A stretch of 64,000 bases of DNA, from the NCBI RefSeq assembly GCF_003313245.1, contig NZ_QJSD01000001.1, positions 558,001-622,000 on the forward strand, given 5' to 3'. How positions within the stretch are numbered: position 1 is the first letter of the stretch; every line of letters begins with the position of its first letter. Shown in pieces: positions 9,786 to 18,699 of this stretch. Origin of the DNA: Primorskyibacter marinus (GTDB taxonomy: Bacteria; Pseudomonadota; Alphaproteobacteria; Rhodobacterales; Rhodobacteraceae). The position numbers and the translations under genes are program-made. The notes under the pieces were generated by a model that was not told where the DNA came from, did no database searches, and saw nothing but the letters and a program-made list of their open reading frames with translations.

Positions 9786-9811
9786 CGAAGCGGGCCGACC
9801 GGCCCGCTTCG
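9786..9811 (-). terminator. Perfect inverted repeat, possible terminator
   Basis: Perfect 11-bp arms at 9786-9796 and 9801-9811 flank a 4-base loop, 9 bp past the stop of the 46-residue lipoprotein gene. There is no T-run on either strand, so it may be a Rho-independent terminator of atypical form or simply an mRNA-stabilising hairpin. Confidence 0.5.
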
Positions 9812-9819
9812 CCAAGCGA

Positions 9820-9960
9820 TTACTTGTATTTGCCGGTGTAGGTCGGCTCTGTCGTGATGGGTTCCGGCTCGACGACGACATATTCTTCCTGCGCTGGTGC
9901 GCAGGCCGAGACTGCGGCGACGAAGCCAAACATTGCGACGAGTTTGATGCTCTTGGACAT
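9820..9960 (-). CDS. Very small lipoprotein (46 aa)
   Basis: ATG 9960 is preceded by a strong AGGAG ribosome binding site with 6-base spacing. The 46-residue product starts MSKSIKLVAMFGFVAAVSAC, a textbook lipoprotein signal with lipobox VSAC (Cys 20). The mature peptide is only 27 residues, acidic (EEYVVVEPEPITTEP), and ends TYTGKYK. An 11-bp perfect hairpin follows the stop. It is too short for most gene finders but has every expected signal. It is probably anchored in the outer or inner membrane; function unknown. Confidence 0.8.
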   Translation of the reverse strand: MSKSIKLVAMFGFVAAVSACAPAQEEYVVVEPEPITTEPTYTGKYK

Positions 9961-10174
9961 CTGATTCTCCTGCCAGTTTCAATGAATGCGGCAGAATCCT
10001 TCGATCCTACACGCCCTCGTTTGTCTATAACGGCTGCAAAGCTGCATCCGTTCCCGAGAATATCAAACTGCGCGACAAAAAGATACATGGCCGGTGACGC
10101 GCCAGCGGCATGCGTTGCAAAGGCAACAACACCCAACCCACATGCGTTTAGCCGCACAACATTCTGTTTGTACA

Positions 10175-10597
10175 TCAATATATCTCCCAGGTGCAGCGAC
10201 CGTCTTCGATGATATAGGCTTCGAAATATTGTATGTGATCAGGCACCATAACGCCGAAATCAACCGGCTGATCCGACAAGCTGACAATGATGCGGTCCGG
10301 CGCGGCATCCAGCCTGTCAAGATTTGGAAGCGCGAACGCCTGACAAAGCACCTGCATGTCCTGTGCCACGTCATCAAAGCTTAGCGCGTCTGGCCCTGCT
10401 GCGATCTGATGGGCCACGAAACGGAACCTGTAAACATGCCCCGCCCCTTCCTGCCGATCTTCCCGCAGTGCTTCGTGAAAAATCACGGACTGGCCGGACG
10501 GCAAAATCAGATCGACAGGATCGCCGCTTGCCGCCTGAACCGGGGCGACAGACATCAACAATGCCAACATGGAAAAACGAGCCAGACGACCCGACAA
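10175..10597 (-). CDS. DUF6497-like secreted protein
   Basis: The protein reads VDLILPSGQSVIFHEALRED through to the C-terminal IIEDGRCTWEIY, a pattern I associate with the DUF6497 family of Rhodobacteraceae. The start is uncertain. TTG 10597 gives a 140-residue protein with a good signal peptide (SGRLARFSMLALLMSVAPVQA); ATG 10570 would leave a signal with no positive N-terminus. The product is presumably periplasmic. It sits 134 bp downstream of the 118-residue protein gene on the same strand. Function unknown. Confidence 0.72.
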   Translation of the reverse strand: MSGRLARFSMLALLMSVAPVQAASGDPVDLILPSGQSVIFHEALREDRQEGAGHVYRFRFVAHQIAAGPDALSFDDVAQDMQVLCQAFALPNLDRLDAAPDRIIVSLSDQPVDFGVMVPDHIQYFEAYIIEDGRCTWEIY

Positions 10598-10731
10598 GTA
10601 TCTGACTTTCTCACTGTGTACGGGGATTAGCAGACAGCCCCGACCTTCTTTCGAAGCTCCTCTCGTCGGGGCCATCTTGCCGCGCGGCGTACCCGCGGCT
10701 GCTTGCCGGCTGCGTAAGGCGGACATGATGT

Positions 10732-11088
10732 TCATGCGCGCCCCCGACTTCTCTTTCCGGCCCATCTGGACCACCGCGCCCGATGCGAGGGGTCGGACAG
10801 AAGCTCCGCAAGATCCCGGTGTGCGGTAGGAGGAATTGCCGCGCCATTGGCCATCTGGCCGCCGGCACGCACGATCATCCCCGTTTGATTGCTGGTTATT
10901 TCTACCACGGGCGTGAAGCCACGCAAGCTTTTTAGCGCCCGCCAGACATCCTGACGGACCTGACGCGCAAGCCGCGCGGGATCAAGGGGCGGAAACGCGC
11001 TGGAGGCTTCTATATCGAAGCGCGCAGGCAGTCTGCGAGCAAGGACATACCGACCGTCGTCGCGCAAGATATGCCAACCGTTGCTCAT
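10732..11088 (-). CDS. Conserved hypothetical protein (118 aa)
   Basis: This encodes 118 residues from ATG 11088 (MSNGWHILRDDGRYVLARRLPARFDIEASSAFPPLDPARLARQ is the N-terminal part, about residues 1-43). The protein is basic, has no signal peptide, and ends in an Arg-rich tail (HRARWSRWAGKRSRGRA). The central VVEITSNQTGMIVRAGGQM suggests a small beta-rich fold. It lies 73 bp downstream of the Rho_N-like gene and forms part of the small-gene block between pccB and pccA. I do not recognise a characterised family. Confidence 0.7.
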   Translation of the reverse strand: MSNGWHILRDDGRYVLARRLPARFDIEASSAFPPLDPARLARQVRQDVWRALKSLRGFTPVVEITSNQTGMIVRAGGQMANGAAIPPTAHRDLAELLSDPSHRARWSRWAGKRSRGRA

Positions 11089-11161
11089 CTCTGCTTCCCC
11101 TTCGCGGCAGGTCCGACCCCATCGCGCGAAAGGTCAAAATCGTATGCGGCAACCTGTTGCC

Positions 11162-11425
11162 TCAGGTATTGCGAAGGGCCTCGATCAGATCGGCTTTGGT
11201 CATTCCAGACCTGCCCGAGACATCCAGTTCCTGCGCGCGTTCGTAAAGCGCGTCTCGGGTCCAGTCCTCGTAGGGCTCGGCCTCGCCGCCCTTTTTCGAG
11301 GGATGCATGTTCTCGTTGGCCTGCGCATTGGCGATCCGCGCCGCTTTTTCCTTCGACGCGCCGTCGTCGCGCAGCGCCTGATAGGTCTCGTCGTCCTTGA
11401 TGGATGGTCCGTGGTTGCGGGTCAT
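11162..11425 (-). CDS. Rho-termination-factor N-domain-like protein (DUF7218 type)
   Basis: The 87-residue product starts at ATG 11425 behind an AAAGGAG ribosome binding site. It begins MTRNHGPSIKDDETYQAL, has an Ala/Lys-rich helix (KEKAARIANAQANEN), and ends in a SAP/Rho_N-like helix-turn-helix (WTRDALYERAQELDVSGRSGMTKADLIEALRNT). Such small proteins are commonly annotated as Rho termination factor, but the nucleic-acid-binding role is inferred from the fold only. It lies downstream of pccB by 164 bp. Confidence 0.8.
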   Translation of the reverse strand: MTRNHGPSIKDDETYQALRDDGASKEKAARIANAQANENMHPSKKGGEAEPYEDWTRDALYERAQELDVSGRSGMTKADLIEALRNT

Positions 11426-11589
11426 GGCGCGCTCCTTTGCCCACCAACACGGATAGTGCCGGGAAAGTTCCCGAAGATCCGGTGCAAACAGACTGGGATC
11501 GCTGAGACATGAAAAGACCCTTGGAATTGCAGTAAGTGCGGCGAGAGGATGCACGACGGCCACGGCGCACAACGCCGCGGCAGGTCCGA

Positions 11590-13122
11590 TCAAAGCGGAA
11601 TGTTGTCGTGCTTTTTCCACGGATTGGTCAGTTTCTTGCCGCGCAAGGATGCAAAGGCACGACTGACCCTGCGACGGGTGGAACGGGGCTGGATGACCTC
11701 GTCGATGAACCCACGCTCTGCCGCGACAAAGGGATTGGCAAAACGATCCTCGTAATCGGCGGTATGGCTGGCAATCTTTTCCGCATCGCCAAGATCGGCA
11801 CGGTGAATGATCTCTGTCGCGCCCTTGGCCCCCATCACCGCAATCTCGGCCGTGGGCCAGGCATAGTTGAAATCGCCCCGCAGATGCTTGGACGCCATCA
11901 CGTCATACGCGCCCCCATAGGCCTTGCGGGTGATGACCGTGACCTTTGGCACCGTCGCCTCGCCATAGGCAAACAGCAGCTTGGCCCCGTGCTTGATGAC
12001 GCCGCCATATTCCTGACCCGTGCCCGGAAGAAAGCCCGGCACATCGACGAAGGTCAGGATCGGTATTTCGAATGCATCGCAGAACCGGACGAACCGCGCG
12101 GCCTTGCGGCTGGAGTCGATGTCCAGACAACCGGCAAGGACCATCGGCTGGTTCGCGACCACGCCGACGGTCTGACCTTCCAGACGGATGAAGCCGGTGA
12201 TGATGTTCTTGGCGAAATTTTCCTGAATCTCGTAAAAATCACCCTCGTCCGCGACCTTCAGGATCAATTCCTTCATGTCGTAGGGACTGTTGGCGTTTTC
12301 CGGGATCAACGTGTCGAGCGACGGCTCCATCCGGCCCGGCTCGTCAAAGAACGGACGGACGGGCGGCTTCTCGCGGTTGTTCAGCGGCAGCAGATCAATC
12401 AGGCGGCGCACTTCGGCCATCGCCTCGACATCGTTTTCAAACGCGCCATCAGCAACGGAGGATTTTTTCGTATGGGTGGACGCACCGCCCAGTTCTTCCG
12501 CGGTGACGACCTCGTTCGTGACGGTCTTGACCACATCCGGCCCTGTCACGAACATGTAAGAGCTGTCCTTCACCATGAAGATGAAGTCGGTCATGGCAGG
12601 GCTGTAGACGGCCCCACCGGCGCACGGGCCCATGATGACAGAGATCTGCGGCACCACACCGCTGGCCATGATATTGCGCTGAAACACTTCGGCATAGCCG
12701 GCAAGAGAGGCAACGCCTTCCTGAATACGCGCGCCGCCGGAATCGTTGATGCCAATGACCGGCGCGCCGTTCTGCATCGCCATATCCATGATCTTGCAGA
12801 TCTTCTGCGCGTGGGTTTCCGACAGGGATCCGCCAAACACCGTGAAATCCTGACTGAACAGATAGACCTGACGTCCGTTTACCGTGCCCCAGCCCGTCAC
12901 GACCCCGTCGCCATATGGGCGCTGCTTTTCCATCCCGAAATCGGTGCAGCGATGTGCGACGAACATATCGAACTCTTCAAACGAGTCCTCGTCCAGCAAA
13001 AGCTCGATCCGTTCGCGTGCGGTCAGCTTGCCCTTGGCATGCTGCGCCTCGATGCGTCTTGCCCCACCCCCCAGGCGGGCATCGGCACGGCGGTCTTCCA
13101 GCTCTTGCAGGATATCTTTCAT
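11590..13122 (-). CDS. pccB: Propionyl-CoA carboxylase, carboxyltransferase beta subunit
   Basis: The 510-residue protein has both carboxyltransferase halves: an N-terminal crotonase-like domain with [20 protein letters not shown] and a GGARIQEG motif, and a C-terminal half with [27 protein letters not shown]. It transfers the carboxyl group from PccA-biotin to propionyl-CoA, giving (S)-methylmalonyl-CoA. ATG 13122 ([20 protein letters not shown]) fits the family start. The 182-bp divergent region to the MFS gene contains several TGCAAA elements that probably bind PccR. Confidence 0.96.
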   Translation of the reverse strand: MKDILQELEDRRADARLGGGARRIEAQHAKGKLTARERIELLLDEDSFEEFDMFVAHRCTDFGMEKQRPYGDGVVTGWGTVNGRQVYLFSQDFTVFGGSLSETHAQKICKIMDMAMQNGAPVIGINDSGGARIQEGVASLAGYAEVFQRNIMASGVVPQISVIMGPCAGGAVYSPAMTDFIFMVKDSSYMFVTGPDVVKTVTNEVVTAEELGGASTHTKKSSVADGAFENDVEAMAEVRRLIDLLPLNNREKPPVRPFFDEPGRMEPSLDTLIPENANSPYDMKELILKVADEGDFYEIQENFAKNIITGFIRLEGQTVGVVANQPMVLAGCLDIDSSRKAARFVRFCDAFEIPILTFVDVPGFLPGTGQEYGGVIKHGAKLLFAYGEATVPKVTVITRKAYGGAYDVMASKHLRGDFNYAWPTAEIAVMGAKGATEIIHRADLGDAEKIASHTADYEDRFANPFVAAERGFIDEVIQPRSTRRRVSRAFASLRGKKLTNPWKKHDNIPL

Positions 13123-13163
13123 CGGGCGCTCCCATGTGTCATTTGACGGGAAAGTACAGCATG

Positions 13164-13240
13164 TTGCAAACGCAGCAAGCCTTATTCCGCAAATTTGCAA
13201 ATCTTGAAAACCGACAAGAAGGCTAACTGCAAATAAGCAA
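13164..13240. promoter_or_regulatory. Candidate PccR operator cluster at pccB
   Basis: The pccB/MFS divergent region holds four TGCAAA-type elements: TTGCAAA at about 13164-13170, overlapping palindromes GCAAATTTGC (13189-13198) and ATTTGCAAAT (13193-13202), and TGCAAATAAGCAAA around 13228-13241. PccR of Rhodobacter sphaeroides, a ScfR-family activator of propionyl-CoA carboxylase, is known to act through TTTGCAAA-type sequences. The same motif recurs before pccR here. Binding is inferred. Confidence 0.65.
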
Positions 13241-13304
13241 AACTAAACAGATCTGTGCAGATTCAGAATGGACAAGGCTCGATCCACGGCGTACCCCATG
13301 AGAA

Positions 13305-14528
13305 ATGAATTCTATGACACAGGTCCGCTATCTGGACCGCGCAACCCCGCCCCACATCTCTACATTGATCCTGCTTTCGGGCATGGCGGCGCTTGCGATG
13401 AACATCTTTCTGCCGTCGCTGCCGAAGATGACCGAGTATTTCGACACTGAATACGGGCTGATGCAGCTTTCAGTCGCGGTGTATCTGGCAGTGAACGCGG
13501 GGCTTCAACTGGTCATCGGCCCGATCTCGGACACGTTCGGGCGGCGCAAGGTCATCCTGTTCGGGATCGGATTGTTCTGCCTGGCCACGCTTGGCTGTCT
13601 GATCGCGACCAATATCTGGGTGTTTCTCGGTTTTCGGATGATGCAGGCGGTGATCGCAACCGCCATGGTTCTCAGCCGGGCCGTGGTTCGCGACATGTAC
13701 CCACAGGACCGGGCCGCCTCGATGATCGGCTATGTCACGATGGGCATGTCGGTCGTGCCGATGATCGGCCCGATGATCGGCGGACTGTTGGACGAACTCA
13801 TGGGATGGCAGGCAAATTTCTGGCTGCTGCTGGGGTTTGGCCTTGCGCTGTTTGTTCTGGCATGGCGCGATCTGGGCGAGACCGCGCAGAGCAGCGGGCT
13901 GACACTGCGCCAGCAATTCGGCGAATACCCCGAGCTTACACGATCGCCGCGCTTCTGGGGCTATGCGATGGCGGCTGGGTTTTCTTCGGGATCGTTCTTT
14001 GCCTATGTCGGCGGCGCGCCATTTGTCGGATCGGTCGTTTTCGGGCTTTCGCCGTCAGAGCTTGGCTTGTTTTTCGGCTTTCCCGCCCTGGGCTATTTCG
14101 CCGGCAATTTCTTCACCGCGCGGTTTGCCACCCGGTTTGGCATCAACAAGCTGATCTTGTGGGGATGTCTTTGCGTGACCTTTGGAATTGGACTGGCGCT
14201 GATCCTTTTCGCACTGGGCCTGGGCAACGCGTTCGTGTTCTTCGGGTCGATGTCCTTTGTCGGCATCGGCAACGGTCTGAGCCTTCCCAACGCCACGGCG
14301 GGCCTGCTGTCGGTGCGCCCACATCTGGCTGGCACCGCGTCCGGTCTTGGCGGATCTTTTCAGATCGGCATGGGCGCAGCGTTGTCGGCCTTGGCCGGTG
14401 CTTTGCTTGTGCCGGAATGGGGGCCGTGGCCGCTTCTGCTGATCCAGTTCGCGACCTCCGTGCTTGCGGTATGCTCGATCCTGATGGTGATCCGGCGTGA
14501 GCGGAAGGTCTTTGCCCAGCCATTATAG
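13305..14528 (+). CDS. Bcr/CflA-type MFS drug efflux transporter
   Basis: The 407-residue protein has twelve predicted membrane segments and the MFS motif A in the loop after segment 2 (GPISDTFGRRKV). Early segments carry SGMAALAMNIFLPSLPKM, the pattern of the Bcr/CflA 12-TM exporter group, which expels drugs or metabolites by proton antiport. Either ATG 13305 or 13314 could start it. It lies between divergent pccB and co-oriented pccR, 69 bp upstream of the latter. The PccR sites in its upstream region mean propionate control is possible. Confidence 0.87.
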   Translation: MNSMTQVRYLDRATPPHISTLILLSGMAALAMNIFLPSLPKMTEYFDTEYGLMQLSVAVYLAVNAGLQLVIGPISDTFGRRKVILFGIGLFCLATLGCLIATNIWVFLGFRMMQAVIATAMVLSRAVVRDMYPQDRAASMIGYVTMGMSVVPMIGPMIGGLLDELMGWQANFWLLLGFGLALFVLAWRDLGETAQSSGLTLRQQFGEYPELTRSPRFWGYAMAAGFSSGSFFAYVGGAPFVGSVVFGLSPSELGLFFGFPALGYFAGNFFTARFATRFGINKLILWGCLCVTFGIGLALILFALGLGNAFVFFGSMSFVGIGNGLSLPNATAGLLSVRPHLAGTASGLGGSFQIGMGAALSALAGALLVPEWGPWPLLLIQFATSVLAVCSILMVIRRERKVFAQPL

Positions 14529-14548
14529 AGGCAGACTTGCAGCGCCGA

Positions 14549-14588
14549 CTTTGCAAAGCTAGCATCCGCTTATTGCTAATCCGCAAAG
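14549..14588. promoter_or_regulatory. Candidate PccR operator before pccR
   Basis: CTTTGCAAAG at 14549-14558 is a perfect 10-bp palindrome 40 bp before the pccR start. A second imperfect site follows (TTGCTAA at 14573-14579 with CGCAAAG at 14582-14588). The motif matches that in front of pccB, suggesting autoregulation. Confidence 0.6.
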
Positions 14589-14597
14589 GGCAACAAG

Positions 14598-15998
14598 ATG
14601 GCGACGCAGAAATTGTATGCCGGCGCAAAACTGCGCGAGCTGCGCACCCGTATGGGGCTGACGCAAAAGGATTTCGCCGCCAAGCTGGGCGTGTCCCTGC
14701 CCTACCTCAACCAGATGGAGAACAACAACCGCCCGGTTTCCACCACCGTGGTTCTGGCACTGGTGCAACAATTCGGCTTTGACGTCACCGAATTGGCGCA
14801 GGGCGATTCCGAACGGCTGGTCTCTGATATGCGCGAAGCGCTGGCCGATCCGGTGTTCAGCGATGCCACACCGCCGCTGGCCGATTTGCGGCTGACAGCA
14901 TCGAATGCCCCGGCGCTGGCCCGTGCATTCCTGGAACTGCACCGCGCCTATCGCCAAACCCACGAACGGCTGGCCAGCCTTGACGAGGCGTTGGGCCGCG
15001 AGGGCGCGCAGCTTCGCCCGTCGCCCTGGGAAGAGGTGCGCGACTTTTTCCACTATTGCGACAATTACATCGACGCCGTGGACCGCGCGGCCGAGAAATT
15101 CGCAAGCCTTGCGCTGGAACATGGCGACATGCGGACCGGCACCCAGATCCAGCTGGAGCGCAACGGCGTCACGGTGCGTTATGCCCGCGTTGGCCCGTTG
15201 CGCCATTTCGATCCGGACACGCGCAGGCTGACGCTGTCGGCCTTGGCAGCACCGGCCACGCAGACCTTTCAGATGCTGCTTCAGGTCGCACTTCTGCATC
15301 AGGATCAGTTGCTGGAGGCAACGCTTGACCTTGCCCGGTTCCAGTCAGACGAGGCCAGATCAATCGCCAAGATCGGTCTGGCCAACTATTTCGCGGGTGC
15401 CGCGCTGATGCCCTACACCGCCTTTCTGACCGAAGCGCAGGAGGTGCGCCACGATCTGGAACTGCTGGCGACCCGGTTCGGTGCCTCGCTGGAGCAAGTG
15501 GCGCACCGGCTGTCCACGCTGCAACGCCCACAGGCGCGCGGCATCCCGTTCTTTTTTGTGCGGGTGGATCAGGCCGGCACGATCACCAAACGGCATTCGG
15601 CCACGCGCCTGCAATTCGCGCGGTTTGGTGGTGCCTGTCCGTTGTGGAACGTCCACCGGGCGTTCGAGACGCCGGGCCGGTTCTTGCGGCAATTGGCCGA
15701 AACGCCGGACGGCGTGCGCTACGTCTCGCTGGCGCGGGATGTGTCGAAACCCGGCGGGCATTACGGCGCGCCGGTGCGGCGCTACGCCATCGCCCTTGGA
15801 TGCGAGGTCGCCCATGCCGCACAGCTGGTCTATGCCGACGGGCAGGATCTGTCACAGGACAAAGCGTTTGAGCCGATCGGCATTTCCTGCCGGATCTGCG
15901 AGCGCACGAAGTGCCATCAACGCTCTGTTCCCCCGCTGGAACGGCGGTTGACCATCAGCCCGCATCACCGCGACACCCTGCCATATGAGGTGAACTGA
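14598..15998 (+). CDS. pccR: Short-chain fatty acyl-CoA regulator (ScfR family, PccR-like)
   Basis: The 466-residue protein starts with an XRE helix-turn-helix (residues about 8-65: LRELRTRMGLTQKDFAAKLGVSLPYLNQMENN). It continues with an IrrE-like central domain (about 190-310) and ends with a DUF2083/short-chain-acyl-CoA-binding region with Cys pairs (SCRICERTKCHQR near residue 436). This is the ScfR architecture. Its position beside pccB and the shared TTTGCAAA palindromes support the PccR role: sensing propionyl-CoA and activating propionyl-CoA carboxylation. Paralogues such as glyoxylate-bypass regulators share the fold, so the assignment rests on context. Confidence 0.88.
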   Translation: MATQKLYAGAKLRELRTRMGLTQKDFAAKLGVSLPYLNQMENNNRPVSTTVVLALVQQFGFDVTELAQGDSERLVSDMREALADPVFSDATPPLADLRLTASNAPALARAFLELHRAYRQTHERLASLDEALGREGAQLRPSPWEEVRDFFHYCDNYIDAVDRAAEKFASLALEHGDMRTGTQIQLERNGVTVRYARVGPLRHFDPDTRRLTLSALAAPATQTFQMLLQVALLHQDQLLEATLDLARFQSDEARSIAKIGLANYFAGAALMPYTAFLTEAQEVRHDLELLATRFGASLEQVAHRLSTLQRPQARGIPFFFVRVDQAGTITKRHSATRLQFARFGGACPLWNVHRAFETPGRFLRQLAETPDGVRYVSLARDVSKPGGHYGAPVRRYAIALGCEVAHAAQLVYADGQDLSQDKAFEPIGISCRICERTKCHQRSVPPLERRLTISPHHRDTLPYEVN

Positions 15999-16079
15999 GC
16001 GGCGGAAAAACTGCCCCGCCGACGAGCGCGTGTCGTCTGGCATGTGGTCAGAAACGCCGCTGCCGATACTACGGAAAGG

Positions 16080-16982
16080 TCAAAGCTTGGTCGCTGTCGA
16101 CACCGGGGTCAACGGGCGCCGTTTCAGGACCGCTTCGCGCCATGTGATAAAGCTGACCGCCGCCAGAATGATCGACCCGCCGAAAATCACCCACAGATCG
16201 ACAGGCTCCGCAAAGACCAGCGCGCCCAAGGCCACCGCCCAGACAAGCTGAAGATAGGTCACAGGCTGGGTCACGGTGATCGGTGCCTCGCGAAAGGCCA
16301 GTGTCATCAGGAAATGCCCCAGCGTGGCCGCGCAGGCGACCCCGAACAGCACCAGCAGCGCATAGCCATCCGGCGTCACCCAGACTGGCCAGGCCAGCGG
16401 CACCAGCCCGATCGTCACCGAAACCGACAGCGTTGCCACGATCAGCGTTGCAGGCACCTCGTCGGCAAGGATCTTCGCTGTCAGATAGCTGATCGCAAAA
16501 AACACGGATGTGGCAAGCATCGCCAGATGACCGGGCTCCAACGCCCGGAACCCCGGACGCACGATCACCAGCGCGCCCAGCAATGCACAGACAACCGCCA
16601 GAACGCGCCGCACCGCCAACCGTTCGCCCAGCACGAAGACCGCGCCAACGGTCACAAAGGCGGGCGTAAGATAACCCAGCGACGTGACCTCTGCCAACGG
16701 GATGCGGGTCATCGCATAGAACCAAAGGCTGACTCCGACCGCATGCACGATGCCGCGCATCCCGATCAGCCGCCATTGTCGCCCCGTCAACTGCGTTCTC
16801 AGAACGCCGCGCAGCATCGGCAGAAACAGCACCACCCCCATGATATAGCGCAGAAACGCCGCCTCAGAGGCCGGCACGCGGCCATCCAACAGCTTGACCA
16901 GCGCGGTCACCGCAACAAAGCACAGCCCTGCCAGAAGCATCAGGAACGCACCTTTGTAGATATTCTGATCAGCCTGTGTCAT
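16080..16982 (-). CDS. EamA/DMT-family transporter
   Basis: This 300-residue protein has ten predicted membrane segments in two EamA repeats. The first starts KGAFLMLLAGLCFVAVTALVK; the second contains LLVLFGVACAATLGHFLMTLAF. DMT transporters of this kind export amino acids, nucleosides or metabolites. ATG 16982 was chosen; an in-frame extension upstream is not membrane-like. It follows the LysE-type exporter by 91 bp on the same strand, so the two may form an export operon. Substrate unknown. Confidence 0.86.
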   Translation of the reverse strand: MTQADQNIYKGAFLMLLAGLCFVAVTALVKLLDGRVPASEAAFLRYIMGVVLFLPMLRGVLRTQLTGRQWRLIGMRGIVHAVGVSLWFYAMTRIPLAEVTSLGYLTPAFVTVGAVFVLGERLAVRRVLAVVCALLGALVIVRPGFRALEPGHLAMLATSVFFAISYLTAKILADEVPATLIVATLSVSVTIGLVPLAWPVWVTPDGYALLVLFGVACAATLGHFLMTLAFREAPITVTQPVTYLQLVWAVALGALVFAEPVDLWVIFGGSIILAAVSFITWREAVLKRRPLTPVSTATKL

Positions 16983-17073
16983 GGCGCGCAACAGACCCCG
17001 CCATGCGGGCGTGTTCAAGGCGAAACAACCGCGTCCTGCAAAATTCTGCGGGACCATTTGCAGCCCCGCCGCG

Positions 17074-17667
17074 TCAGCCCGATACCAAGGTCGCGGCTAT
17101 GGCCCACATGATCGCGCCGACCAACGCATCCAGCACCCGCCACGCCATCGGCCGGGCAAATACCGGTGCCAACAAGCGTGCACCATAGCCCAGAGCAAAG
17201 AAAAAGGCGAAGGACGCCACCACCGCACCAGTGCCAAACGGCCAGGCCGCGTATTGCGCGGACACAGATCCCAACAGGACCACCGTATCGAGGTAGACAT
17301 GCGGGTTCAGCCAGGTCAGCGCCAGGCATGTCAAAAGGGCCGCGCGCAAAGATCCGGTGCCCTGCCCGGCCTCCAGCACTTCGCCACCCCGCCACGCTGC
17401 CCAAAAAGCGCGCGCGCCGTAGAAAAACAGAAACGCCGCCCCGCCCCACCGCATCGCAGCCCCAAGCGCGGGCATGGTTTCGATCAGGGCACCGAACCCG
17501 GCCACGCCCGCCACGATCAGCACGGCGTCGGACACTGCACAGGTCAGCGCGATGGCAAACACATGCTGTCGCCGCAGCCCCTGGCGCAGAACAAAGGCAT
17601 TCTGTGCGCCAATCGCCAGTATCAAGGAAAGTCCCAGCGAGAATCCAGCGACCGCCGACTGCATCAT
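17074..17667 (-). CDS. LysE/ArgO-family amino-acid exporter
   Basis: The 197-residue protein has six predicted membrane segments and the family signature SLGLSLILAIGAQNAFVLRQGL near the N-terminus, plus LALTWLNPHVYLDTVVLLG in the middle. Both match LysE/ArgO rather than the wider RhtB group. It would export basic amino acids such as arginine or lysine. Two adjacent ATG codons (17667, 17664) could serve as start. It precedes the EamA gene on the same strand. Confidence 0.88.
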   Translation of the reverse strand: MMQSAVAGFSLGLSLILAIGAQNAFVLRQGLRRQHVFAIALTCAVSDAVLIVAGVAGFGALIETMPALGAAMRWGGAAFLFFYGARAFWAAWRGGEVLEAGQGTGSLRAALLTCLALTWLNPHVYLDTVVLLGSVSAQYAAWPFGTGAVVASFAFFFALGYGARLLAPVFARPMAWRVLDALVGAIMWAIAATLVSG

Positions 17668-17828
17668 GTTCCGCTTGCGCCTTCTCTGTCAGGTCAACAG
17701 GCCCGCAACACCTGAAAGACGCGGACCGATCACCACAAGCGCCAGCGCGGCGCCGGAGGCGACGCCAACCAACCTGCGTGCCCGGAACGGGCACCCAATC
17801 AGGTCAAGCCCCGGTCCCCTCGCACAGG

Positions 17829-18569
17829 TCACAGCTGCGCCATGACCTCGTCGGAGGCTTCGAAATTCGTCGTCACGCGCTGCACATCGTCATCATCTTC
17901 CAGCGCGTCCACCAGCTTCATCAGCTTCTGCATGGCGTCCAGATCCAGCTCGGTCGTCGTTGTCGGTCGCCAGACCAGCTTGGTCGATTCCGACTCGCCC
18001 AGTTCCGTCTCCAGCGCGTTCGCGACATCGTTCAAATCGGTATCGGCGCACCAGATCACATGGCCATCCTCGGATGATTCTGCATCCTCGGCCCCGGCCT
18101 CGATCGCGGCCATCATCACCGTGTCGGCATCTCCGGCCTCCACCGCATAAGTGACTTCGCCCTTGCGCTCGAACATGAACCCGACAGAGCCGGTCTCGCC
18201 CAGATTGCCGCCATTCTTGGTAAAGGTCGACCGCACGGTGGACGCGGTCCGGTTGCGATTGTCGGTCATCGCCTCGACAATCACTGCAACCCCGTTGGGG
18301 CCATAGCCTTCATAGCGGATTTCTTCGTAATCCTCGCTGTCGCCCGCCTGGGATTTCTTGATCGCGCGATCAATCACATCCTTGGGCACGGATTGCGACT
18401 TGGCTTCCTTGACCGCCAGCCGCAGGCGCGGGTTCTTCTCGGGATCGGGATCGCCCATCTTGGCGGCCACGGTAATCTCTTTGGATAGTTTGGAGAAAAG
18501 TTTGGACCGTGCAGCGTCCTGACGTCCCTTGCGATGCTGAATATTTGCCCATTTGGAATGGCCGGCCAT
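17829..18569 (-). CDS. yebC: YebC/PmpR-family protein
   Basis: The 246-residue protein starts [27 protein letters not shown], the signature N-terminus of the YebC/TACO1 family, and has the usual length and acidic domain 2-3 ([28 protein letters not shown]). Family members have been described as transcriptional regulators and more recently as ribosome-associated factors that ease translation of difficult sequences. It is a stand-alone gene divergent from the SLC13 permease. Confidence 0.94.
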   Translation of the reverse strand: MAGHSKWANIQHRKGRQDAARSKLFSKLSKEITVAAKMGDPDPEKNPRLRLAVKEAKSQSVPKDVIDRAIKKSQAGDSEDYEEIRYEGYGPNGVAVIVEAMTDNRNRTASTVRSTFTKNGGNLGETGSVGFMFERKGEVTYAVEAGDADTVMMAAIEAGAEDAESSEDGHVIWCADTDLNDVANALETELGESESTKLVWRPTTTTELDLDAMQKLMKLVDALEDDDDVQRVTTNFEASDEVMAQL

Positions 18570-18699
18570 GTGGTTCCTATCTGAATCTGCGCGTTTGGGG
18601 TTTATCGGGCTTTCTATATGACAGCCGCGGGGCGTTGGGCAAGACCGCCCGTTGCGGCGCTCTCTGGTCAGCGCCCCGGCCGCGTTCTATGTATGCCGG

